A program made the translations under genes and the position numbers. Below are positions 54,618 through 64,000 of a DNA stretch of 64,000 nucleotides, piece by piece. Source of the stretch: Gammaproteobacteria bacterium (GTDB taxonomy: Bacteria; Pseudomonadota; Gammaproteobacteria; Burkholderiales; Nitrosomonadaceae); contig CP054179.1 of NCBI GenBank assembly GCA_015709615.1, positions 1,178,001 to 1,242,000 of the forward strand. The letters run 5' to 3'. The notes beneath the pieces were generated by a model, which saw nothing but the letters and a program-made list of their open reading frames with translations, searched no databases and had not been told where the DNA came from. Position 1 is the first letter of the stretch. Each line of letters opens with the position of its first letter.

Positions 54618-57600
54618 ATGTTTCGTTTTTTTATCAATCAGGATGACAAGAAAATCCGTGTAATCAGCGGACTGACGTTGAGCATACTCATCCTGTCAGC
54701 GGGTTTCTCTGTTTACAGCGTCATGCAACCGCAGACCGAGGCTATGGCTGCCTCAGGACTCAGAGTCGCGTTGGACAATACCGTCAAGCTGATCGAGAAT
54801 CAAATTTCACACGCGATATCCAATGCCCGGACCATTTCCACTAACATCGCGCTGATTCACAGCCTGGAAAAAATTCATAGCGGTAAATCCGGCCATACGG
54901 ACATTCCTGAGTTATCGAAAGCTGCTGAGAAGATAATAAACACCCGCCTATCCGGTATCAGGATCTATGATGGCAAAGACAATCTCATCGCGGATGCAGG
55001 GGTCAGTTCCGGTCATTCAAGTCCGGGTATCAAACTGGACACGGAACCCGGCATTCAGACGGCACTAATCTGGCAAGACCAGTTTTTTGTTCGTAACACT
55101 CAGCAAATCCTGAATGGCAACCATCAATACATTGGTCGGATCGTAACCGAAGAGCGCATACCGGATCTTACGAGGATTTTTACTGAAGCTGTGTTGATCG
55201 GTAAAACGGGTGATTTTCTCCTATGCGCGCCGGTCAAGGACAGTAATCTCGATATGGATTGCTTTTTGCGCGCAGCTGACGGCAATCAATTTAAACGTAT
55301 ACAGCGCATCATGTACGGCAAGCCGTTACCGGCACATCTTGCGTTGGAAGGACAAGACGGCATTCAATTTACCAAGGATTACCGGCAAATTGACGTCGTC
55401 GCGGCACACTTGCCGGTCGCTTACGGTTTAGCCGCGGTGCTCAAGATGGATGAAGAAGAACTGTACAGTGATCTTTCGCGTCAGTTAAAAAAGATTTTAT
55501 TCAACCTAACCTTGCTTGTTCTAGCCGGCATGGCGGTGGTCTATTGGTTAACCAGACCGCTCATCTACCAGACAATAAAATCGAAGAATGCTTCGATCAA
55601 GGCTCATCATGAATTGATACAGGCAAAAGATAGCGCCGAGAAAGTCTCATCGGAACTGACCGCTTATTTGAACGCCATCGGCAAGCTTGCTTTAATTTCA
55701 ATCACCGATCACAAAGGCAGAATTATTCAAGCCAATGAAAAATTTTATGAGATCAGCGGCTATACACAACAGGAATTGATCGGGCAAGATCATCGCATTT
55801 TGAACTCAGGCACGCATCCCAAATCGTTTTTCTCCGAGATGTGGGCGACTATCGCAAAAGGCCAAACCTGGCATCAGGAAATCTGTAACCGTAACAAATC
55901 GGGCAAATTCTATTGGGTCGATTCAACCATAGTGCCACTGATTGACTCCAGCGGAAAAATCGATCGCTACCTTTCCGTGCGGGTAGACATAACTTCTCGC
56001 AAGCAAAAGGATCTCGATTTGAACGAACGGCTCAAGGAAAGTAACTGCTTGCATAAGGTGCGCAATTATCTGGATCTGAATCAAGATAGCGCAACAACTT
56101 GCCAGAACGTATTGGAATCGTTAACCCGCGCGTTACAATTCCCGGATATCGCCGTTGCATCAATCACGCTCGGAAACGAGCAGTTCACTACTGCCGGATT
56201 TGAGCATGATCTTCCGGATACTCTCAACGCTGCAATTATCGCCAATGGGGAGATATGCGGACAGTTAACCGTATCTTACACACAAGACTTTCCATTCGCG
56301 TTACCTTACGAACAGCATCTGACCGATACCATTGCACATGATCTGGGCCGCTGGTTTGAACGCAAAGAAGCGGAAAAACGCATCATAGAGATGACCACGC
56401 ATGACGCACTAACCGGCTTACCCAACCGGCATTTGCTGCAAGACCGCATCGAACAGGCGCTGGTTCATGATGCGCGCAGCCAAATGCATATGGCGGTGCT
56501 GTTTATCGATCTGGATCATTTCAAAACCATCAATGACTCGCTCGGTCACGATATCGGCGATCTTTTGCTGCAAGCGGTCGCAGAGAGACTGCTGACCTGC
56601 GTGCGCAGCGAAGATACCGTCGCCCGCCAAGGCGGGGACGAATTCATTGTGGTGCTCAATTCCATTGCGGAATCCCTGGATGCGGCCAAAGTGGCACAGA
56701 AAATTCTCGATGCTTTAGTGCGCCCCTACTATATCCACAAGAATGAATTGCATATCGGCGGCAGTATCGGCATTGCTGTTTTCCCCGAAGATGGCACCAA
56801 TGCCGAAACATTGTTAAAAAGTGGGGATGTTGCCATGTATCACGCCAAAGAGAATGGCCGCAACAATTACCAGTTCTTTACCGATGAGCTCAATAAATCC
56901 GCTCATGAAAGACATACGCTCAGCCTCGATTTACGCTACGCGCTGGAACGCAACGAACTGGTTTTATTTTACCAGCCGATCATGGATCGGCCGAATCACC
57001 GGTTGCATAGTGTCGAAGCATTGCTGCGCTGGCGGCACCCCGAACACAAACTGATCGCCCCGGATAAATTTATCGGACTGGCGGAAGAAACCGGTTTAAT
57101 CATTCCCATCGGCGCATGGGTATTAAAAACAGTATGCGAGCAAATCAAAACCTGGCAAGCGCAAGGCTACCACGTGCCCAAAGTCGCCATTAATCTATCC
57201 GCGCGACAATTCCGCGACAAGGAGTTAATCCATAATATTGCGCGGATATTGGATGAAACCGGTGTAGCGGCTCACTACATCACGCTGGAAATCACCGAAA
57301 GCATGCTGATCGATAATATTGAGAAAGTCGTGGAAACGTTGAACCAGCTCAACGCCATGGGTATCCGAATTTCCATCGACGATTTCGGCACCGGTTACTC
57401 CAGTCTCAGTTATCTGAAACGCTTCCCGATTCATACCCTCAAAATCGACCGTACCTTTGTGCGCGATATCGTCACCGATAAAAACGACCACACCATTGTC
57501 GCCACCATCATAGCGATGGCGCACAGTCTGGGCATGGATGTTACCGCCGAAGGCATAGAAACCGAGGAGCAACTTAATCTTCTGATAGCACAACAATGTG

Positions 57601-57716
57601 ATCACTACCAAGGCTATTATTTCAGCAAACCGGTTGCAGCGGCTGAAATCGAACCGATGCTCACCAGCTCGGTGCCGCAAAAGCACACGATCCGCGCGAT
57701 TCGTTCGGTAAAATAA
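54618..57716 (+). CDS. Membrane sensor–PAS–GGDEF–EAL cyclic-di-GMP protein
   Basis: 1032 residues. Domains: membrane helix (about 17–37); an extracytoplasmic sensor (about 40–285, double-Cache-like in length and placement); second helix (about 293–313); PAS/PAC (about 344–462, ITDHKGRIIQANEKFYEISG); a GAF-like stretch (about 475–580); GGDEF (about 585–760); EAL (about 770–1020). GGDEF is intact near 672 with an RSED inhibitory site before it. EAL residues are complete (SVEALLRW, NLSARQF, LEITES, IDDFGTGYSSLSYL, LKID, AEGIET, QGYYF). Single gene; the ligand is unknown. Confidence 0.93.
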   Translation: MFRFFINQDDKKIRVISGLTLSILILSAGFSVYSVMQPQTEAMAASGLRVALDNTVKLIENQISHAISNARTISTNIALIHSLEKIHSGKSGHTDIPELSKAAEKIINTRLSGIRIYDGKDNLIADAGVSSGHSSPGIKLDTEPGIQTALIWQDQFFVRNTQQILNGNHQYIGRIVTEERIPDLTRIFTEAVLIGKTGDFLLCAPVKDSNLDMDCFLRAADGNQFKRIQRIMYGKPLPAHLALEGQDGIQFTKDYRQIDVVAAHLPVAYGLAAVLKMDEEELYSDLSRQLKKILFNLTLLVLAGMAVVYWLTRPLIYQTIKSKNASIKAHHELIQAKDSAEKVSSELTAYLNAIGKLALISITDHKGRIIQANEKFYEISGYTQQELIGQDHRILNSGTHPKSFFSEMWATIAKGQTWHQEICNRNKSGKFYWVDSTIVPLIDSSGKIDRYLSVRVDITSRKQKDLDLNERLKESNCLHKVRNYLDLNQDSATTCQNVLESLTRALQFPDIAVASITLGNEQFTTAGFEHDLPDTLNAAIIANGEICGQLTVSYTQDFPFALPYEQHLTDTIAHDLGRWFERKEAEKRIIEMTTHDALTGLPNRHLLQDRIEQALVHDARSQMHMAVLFIDLDHFKTINDSLGHDIGDLLLQAVAERLLTCVRSEDTVARQGGDEFIVVLNSIAESLDAAKVAQKILDALVRPYYIHKNELHIGGSIGIAVFPEDGTNAETLLKSGDVAMYHAKENGRNNYQFFTDELNKSAHERHTLSLDLRYALERNELVLFYQPIMDRPNHRLHSVEALLRWRHPEHKLIAPDKFIGLAEETGLIIPIGAWVLKTVCEQIKTWQAQGYHVPKVAINLSARQFRDKELIHNIARILDETGVAAHYITLEITESMLIDNIEKVVETLNQLNAMGIRISIDDFGTGYSSLSYLKRFPIHTLKIDRTFVRDIVTDKNDHTIVATIIAMAHSLGMDVTAEGIETEEQLNLLIAQQCDHYQGYYFSKPVAAAEIEPMLTSSVPQKHTIRAIRSVK

Positions 57717-57722
57717 CCGGCT

Positions 57723-57751
57723 CTTGAAATTTCGCGTTTCTCCCCCCACCT
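57723..57751 (+). promoter_or_regulatory. Sigma-32 (heat-shock) promoter of clpB
   Basis: CTTGAA (57723–57728), 15-base spacer, CCCCACCT (57744–57751). The RpoH consensus is CTTGAA-N13-15-CCCCATNT; only one base of the -10 half differs. It ends 31 bases before the clpB ATG, which suits heat-shock expression of ClpB. Confidence 0.7.
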
Positions 57752-57782
57752 AAGCAACAATAACCTACCATGGGAGAACTTC

Positions 57783-60371
<2,589 letters not shown>

Positions 60372-60506
60372 TGCCCTGATGTTAATCGATTGGGACAGGT
60401 AATCGAAATTGGCGGCAGGCATTAAAATATTCCGGGAAGCGTGGTGAATATACTTAAACGCTATGAGATTCGGGTAAAATGCATTCTTTTTACCGGGTAG
60501 ATTGTT

Positions 60507-61394
60507 ATGTTTAAAGGTAGCTTGGTTGCTATCGTTACGCCCATGGACGAAGAGGGCGGATTGGATCTGGATCGCTTCCGCGCTCTGCTTGATTTTCACA
60601 TAGATCAGGGTACCGACGGTGTCGTTGTCGTCGGTACTACAGGCGAATCCCCGACTGTGGATTTTGAAGAACATCATCTGCTGATGCGTACTGCGGTCGA
60701 TCATGTCGCCGGACGCATACCGGTGATCGCCGGCACAGGAGCAAACTCGACCCGTGAAGCTATCGATTTATCGATTTATGCCAAGAATGCCGGGGTTGAT
60801 GCATGCCTCTCGGTTGCACCTTATTACAACAAACCGACGCAGGAAGGGTTGTATCAACATTTCAAGGCGATCGCCGAGGCCGTTGATATTCCGCATATCC
60901 TGTATAACGTCCCGGGCCGCACCGTGGCCGATATTCATAACAACACCGCTCTGCGTTTAGCGCAAATCCCGAATATTGTCGGTATCAAGGATGCAACCGG
61001 CGATATCGGACGCGGTTCCGATCTGTTACAGCGCGCACCATCCGGTTTCTCTATATACAGCGGCGACGATGTCAGTGGATTGGCTTTTCTGTTATTAGGC
61101 GGACATGGTGTGATTTCAGTCACCGCTAACGTAGCCCCGCGCATGATGCATGACATGTGCGCCGCCGCATTCGCCGGCGATCTCAATACCGCGCGCGCGC
61201 TTAACAACAAGCTTTTGCGTTTACACATCGATCTGTTCGTTGAAGCCAACCCTATCCCGGTGAAATGGGCCGTCGCGCAAATGGGTTTAATCGGCCCTGG
61301 AATCCGTCTGCCGCTGACACCCTTATCCGGTCAGTATCATCAACTGCTGCGCGAAGCGATGCAATCAGCCAATATCCACGATGTGAAGAGGTAA
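60507..61394 (+). CDS. dapA: 4-hydroxy-tetrahydrodipicolinate synthase
   Basis: First committed step of lysine/diaminopimelate synthesis: pyruvate plus aspartate semialdehyde. 295 residues. Seen: GSLVAIVTPMDE, VVVGTTGESPTV, GTGANSTREAI, YYNKPTQEGLYQHF, LYNVPGRT with the active Tyr, and VGIKDATGD with the Schiff-base Lys. Followed after one base by bamC; the dapA–bamC pair is a classic proteobacterial operon. Confidence 0.96.
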   Translation: MFKGSLVAIVTPMDEEGGLDLDRFRALLDFHIDQGTDGVVVVGTTGESPTVDFEEHHLLMRTAVDHVAGRIPVIAGTGANSTREAIDLSIYAKNAGVDACLSVAPYYNKPTQEGLYQHFKAIAEAVDIPHILYNVPGRTVADIHNNTALRLAQIPNIVGIKDATGDIGRGSDLLQRAPSGFSIYSGDDVSGLAFLLLGGHGVISVTANVAPRMMHDMCAAAFAGDLNTARALNNKLLRLHIDLFVEANPIPVKWAVAQMGLIGPGIRLPLTPLSGQYHQLLREAMQSANIHDVKR

Positions 61395-61395
61395 G

Positions 61396-62541
61396 ATGTC
61401 AAAAATGCAATGGCGGAAAGTAGCTATACCGTCTCTAGTAGTGACGCTCTCATTGACAACCACAGGTTGCAAAATGATCGACCTGTTTCCGGATACCAAA
61501 ACCATCGATTACAAGTCGGCGGGCAAATTGCCGCCTCTGGAAATTCCGCCCGATCTTATTCAGCCAGCGATCGATGAACGTTACTCAATACCTGAGGGGT
61601 CATCCGGCAGCACAACTTTTTCCAGTTATAGCGGCGGACAGCAAAAAAATGCCACGACATCCTTAATACCCACCTCCGTTCAGAATGTGCACATCGAGCG
61701 TTCCGGCACACAGCGCTGGCTGGTAATACCCCAACCTCCCGAGATCGTGTGGCCTGTGATTAAGGAATTCTGGCAAGAACTTGGTTTTTTGATCAAAGTA
61801 GAGGTTCCCGAAGCCGGTATCATGGAAACGGATTGGGCTGAGAATCGGGCCAAGATTCCGCAAGACATCATCCGTACTTTTCTTTCCACTTTCCTGGACA
61901 GCATTTATTCAACCGCCGAACGGGATAAATTCCGCACCCGGCTGGAACGCAATGAAAGCGGAAGCACTGAAGTCTATATCAGCCACCGCGGCATGACCGA
62001 GGTTTTGGAAGGCGGTAACCTTAATCGCACCATCTGGCAGCCGCGCCCGGCTGACCCCAATTTGGAAGCCGAAATGTTATCGCGATTAATGATGCGCTTT
62101 GGTGTTGAGGAACAAAAGGCCAAACTGGAATTGACCACGGGCAGAAGCTCCACTCAGGAACGCGCATTTATCAATAAGGAAGGCACTTCGCTGGTAGTGA
62201 ATGAAGCGTTTGACCGGTCATGGCGGCGAGTGGGTTTAGCACTGGATCGGATCGGTTTCACCGTCGAAGACCGCAACCGTGAACAAGGGATCTATTTTGT
62301 ACGGTACGTTAATCCAGATGTGGACAGAAAGAAAAAGGGGGACGACGAAGGCATTCTCTCAAACATTATGTTCTGGCGCAGCAGCGACAAGGATGGCGCA
62401 AAAGCGGCAAAATACCGTATCCAAGTGCACAATACCGGCACAAACACCAGCACCGTCAGTTTACTGAATGATGATGGAACCGACGTAAGCACAGCTACTT
62501 CCAGCCGTATTCTGAAGCTATTGCATGAGCAGCTTAAATAA
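61396..62541 (+). CDS. bamC: Outer-membrane assembly lipoprotein BamC
   Basis: Accessory lipoprotein of the BAM complex that inserts beta-barrel proteins. 381 residues (E. coli 344). Seen: lipobox TTGC (Cys25) after a signal, a BamC-typical extended N-terminal stretch DYKSAGKLPPLEIPPDLI that lies along BamD in E. coli, and two helix-grip domains. Operon with dapA. Followed by a strong bidirectional terminator. Confidence 0.92.
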   Translation: MSKMQWRKVAIPSLVVTLSLTTTGCKMIDLFPDTKTIDYKSAGKLPPLEIPPDLIQPAIDERYSIPEGSSGSTTFSSYSGGQQKNATTSLIPTSVQNVHIERSGTQRWLVIPQPPEIVWPVIKEFWQELGFLIKVEVPEAGIMETDWAENRAKIPQDIIRTFLSTFLDSIYSTAERDKFRTRLERNESGSTEVYISHRGMTEVLEGGNLNRTIWQPRPADPNLEAEMLSRLMMRFGVEEQKAKLELTTGRSSTQERAFINKEGTSLVVNEAFDRSWRRVGLALDRIGFTVEDRNREQGIYFVRYVNPDVDRKKKGDDEGILSNIMFWRSSDKDGAKAAKYRIQVHNTGTNTSTVSLLNDDGTDVSTATSSRILKLLHEQLK

Positions 62542-62567
62542 CCAAACTAAAGCGGCAAGCAAGCTTA

Positions 62568-62605
62568 GAAATAAAAAACCGCCCTGAAAGGCGGTTTTTT
62601 ATTTC
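62568..62605. terminator. Strong bidirectional intrinsic terminator
   Basis: A 16-bp perfect stem, GAAATAAAAAACCGCC (62568–62583) with GGCGGTTTTTTATTTC (62590–62605), loop CTGAAA. The GC core with A-run and T-run on either side works in both directions, between bamC (plus) and the small lipoprotein at 62635 (minus). Confidence 0.93.
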
Positions 62606-62634
62606 TCAAACAGAAAAAGAAAAAAGAAAAATTA

Positions 62635-62775
62635 TTACTTTTTAACGTCTGGTTCTCCACCACCCATAACTTTTTCATAGTTTGCTTTTTCGGTCTCAGG
62701 CAATGCTTGGCTAGGTTTGCCACATGCGGATAACGTTAAAGCGAGTAAGAATGCAGCCAGAAGAGTATATTTCAT
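62635..62775 (-). CDS. Small lipoprotein, 46 residues
   Basis: From the ATG at 62775, preceded by AAGGAA, a 46-residue protein: hydrophobic signal with lipobox LSAC (Cys18), then a short charged mature part (GKPSQALPETEKANYEKV). An in-frame upstream start would add 25 unlikely residues. Resembles many tiny proteobacterial lipoproteins, but no family is assigned. It has its own terminator and sits alone between bamC and another small lipoprotein. Confidence 0.7.
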   Translation of the reverse strand: MKYTLLAAFLLALTLSACGKPSQALPETEKANYEKVMGGGEPDVKK

Positions 62776-63149
62776 GTGATTTTCCTTATAAAAAGTTCTT
62801 AAAATATAAAGCGCGCAGTATATAACGAATTTGGTTTGCCCTTCAAGCACGCTTCCTTGCTGAAAGTCAATCGCTATCCGTAACTGCTATTCAGGTTTTA
62901 ATCATCCGGATAAAAAACAGCATCTAAATGATCCCCTGTTTTCTGAAAATCCATCTTCATGGTATTTTAGTATTCCGATAAGAAAATGGAAGCCAGAGAT
63001 TTGGTTGATGGGCAAAAAAATAATTTACCAGCAACATTCGGTGAATCTTCTTTTGATTATCAACCAGAAACCACAAACTTCCTTACTTCGAGAGTTTGTG
63101 GCTTAAGAAGTGTTATTTCTGAAATTTTGCTGCTATTTGCTTATTCCGT
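62776..63149. other. Intergenic region between two small lipoprotein genes
   Basis: 374 bases. It holds a 9-bp hairpin, CCACAAACT (63071–63079) with AGTTTGTGG (63093–63101), which could end the 63150–63299 transcript on the minus strand. No other gene is supported; a 59-codon plus-strand frame from about 62987 lacks a ribosome-binding site. Confidence 0.45.
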
Positions 63150-63299
63150 TTATTTTAATTCTTGAGGTTCAGAATCTCTCGGTGTATAAGCTGATGGAGG
63201 CGGTTTATCCATTGGATAACCATCAAGACTTTTCTTCCCTTCACACGCACTCAGTGTCAAAATAGCAAAAGCCATTGCTACAAGTGAAAATCTAAACAT
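63150..63299 (-). CDS. Small lipoprotein, 49 residues
   Basis: ATG at 63299 with GGGAGA about 5 bases upstream. Encodes a signal with lipobox LSAC (Cys19), then a short polar, proline-rich mature part (GYPMDKPPPSAYTPRD). Too short for most gene callers. Same orientation and layout as the 46-residue lipoprotein downstream, but no sequence similarity beyond the lipobox. Function unknown. Confidence 0.68.
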   Translation of the reverse strand: MFRFSLVAMAFAILTLSACEGKKSLDGYPMDKPPPSAYTPRDSEPQELK

Positions 63300-63405
63300 T
63301 TAATCTCCCATGTTCTTCGTTCTGATTTGTATGTAATAGCATAATCGAACTAACAAGATATTACAAATATCTGATTAAAATTTGGCATGCCTCACAGTTT
63401 ACTAA

Positions 63406-63549
63406 GGAAGCGCTGATTAATTGACTGCACGAGCGAGTCCGCTTCGTTGCGCGGCACTCATTCCCTCACCTATCTGATTGATATATCTCGGTTGTTGTGT
63501 TCCGTGCACCTCGCCCTTCATCACGTTCGTCGAATTAATCAGCGCCTCC
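63406..63549. mobile_element. MITE-like element, 144 bp, with 17-bp terminal inverted repeats and CTAA target duplication
   Basis: Left end GGAAGCGCTGATTAATT (63406–63422), right end AATTAATCAGCGCCTCC (63533–63549): 16 of 17 bases inverted. Both ends are flanked by CTAA (63402–63405 and 63550–63553), a 4-bp duplication like that made by IS5-family transposases (YTAR). No transposase inside. Inserted 6 bases past the 3' end (stop at 63556) of the L16 hydroxylase gene. Derivation from an IS5-type element is an inference. Confidence 0.75.
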
Positions 63550-63555
63550 CTAAGC

Positions 63556-64000
63556 TTAATTTTTAATATAACCATTGATGTACCATTGATACAGAATCTC
63601 TCCAGTGTCTTGATCCAATTCGGATACAGGCGGCAATTCGTAATGATCGGCGAGTTTGATCAGCGTTTTGTACGCGCCAGCACTCACTGCCACAATTTCT
63701 CCATTAATATAAAATTTACCGCCGCTGCTTAAAATTCTGCTTTTTAAATCGAGTTGCACCCCATTTACGCCGATCCGCTGCAGAAATGCACGCATTGTTA
63801 ACGGTTTCTCTGGCTGTTCAAAAAAAACATGGGGTTTCGGCTCAGAAAGATAAATACCTAAAAAATTTTCGATATCCTCTCGATCCCACTTAATTTTCTT
63901 CAGTATCGAGTTAACTTGGGATTGCATCGCCGCACTAATTCGTGACGGATGAGATTGCAGGTGTAAATCAGGATCTGAATACCAACCATCAGTTACAAGA
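63556..64000 (-). CDS. roxA: 50S ribosomal protein L16 arginine hydroxylase (JmjC/cupin, YcfD-like), partial C-terminal part
   Basis: The reverse strand is open from the window edge to a TAA at 63556, giving 147 C-terminal residues. Seen: VTDGWYSDPDLHLQSHPSRIS, which resembles the linker after the cupin core, then the dimerisation and winged-helix C-terminal domains with SEPKPHVFFEQPEKPLT and SRILSSGGKFYINGE. This matches the YcfD family of Fe(II)/2-oxoglutarate oxygenases that hydroxylate L16. The catalytic JmjC domain lies beyond the window and was not seen. The MITE begins three bases after the stop's flank. Confidence 0.8.
   Translation of the reverse strand, partial: LVTDGWYSDPDLHLQSHPSRISAAMQSQVNSILKKIKWDREDIENFLGIYLSEPKPHVFFEQPEKPLTMRAFLQRIGVNGVQLDLKSRILSSGGKFYINGEIVAVSAGAYKTLIKLADHYELPPVSELDQDTGEILYQWYINGYIKN

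Noticed and set aside
62987..63166. A 59-codon plus-strand frame between the small lipoproteins
   Set aside because: No ribosome-binding site, and it runs through the hairpin at 63071–63101 and antisense to the lipoprotein end.

Overview
The window looks like chromosomal DNA of a betaproteobacterium. Gene orders such as tRNA-Tyr/Gly/Thr–tuf, hupB–tRNA-Val–tRNA-Asp–ppiD, carA–carB–greA–yhbY–rlmE–ftsH–folP–glmM and rhodanese–grxC–secB–gpsA are typical of that class. The protein sequences, the PEP-CTERM protein and the c-type cytochromes remind me most of Nitrosomonas and relatives, but no ammonia-oxidation gene is present, so the genus is an inference. No prophage, integron, CRISPR array or complete insertion sequence is visible. 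The only mobile-looking element is a 144-bp MITE-like repeat near the right end.

Layout, left to right. 1–1.6 kb: 5' part of tuf behind three tRNA genes and one strong promoter, all on the minus strand. 1.7–5.8 kb: a two-gene peptide-type ABC transporter fragment (large solute-binding lipoprotein plus one permease), divergent from fabI. 5.9–11.3 kb: minus-strand folding, redox and envelope genes (ppiD, two tRNAs, hupB, gpsA, an SH3 protein, secB, grxC, a rhodanese-like protein without its catalytic cysteine). 11.5–15.8 kb: gpmA, an EnvC-like amidase activator, ctpA and a MoeB/ThiF-type E1 enzyme. 15.8–21 kb: slmA, ribF, ileS, lspA. 21–23.8 kb: two small lipoproteins, an Asp/Gly/His-rich secreted protein and a Mut7-C RNase protein, with an FNR-type box. 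24–31 kb: a less conserved stretch with a cytochrome P450 paired to a RoxA-like dihaem lipoprotein, a 5'-nucleotidase-type lipoprotein and a BBP2-like porin. 31–34.4 kb: two-subunit pyruvate carboxylase. 34.8–38.5 kb: a PEP-CTERM protein, a PAS/GAF/GGDEF/EAL protein and a bacterial PH-domain protein. 38.7–49.1 kb: carA to glmM housekeeping block. 49.3–54.4 kb: pstS alone behind a Pho box, cysG, nadC, and a membrane-anchored glutamate-synthase-like protein. 54.6–62.5 kb: a membrane GGDEF/EAL protein, clpB with a sigma-32-type promoter, dapA, bamC. 62.6–64 kb: two more small lipoproteins, the MITE-like repeat and the 3' part of a 50S L16 arginine hydroxylase gene.

Most of the window is core metabolism, translation, proteostasis and envelope assembly. 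The less ordinary parts are the P450/RoxA-like pair, the rhodanese-like protein with Tyr in place of Cys, the isolated pstS with three PhoB half-sites, a hairpin that holds the folP start codon, the FNR-type box before a tiny lipoprotein, four small lipoproteins, and the MITE three bases downstream of a stop codon.
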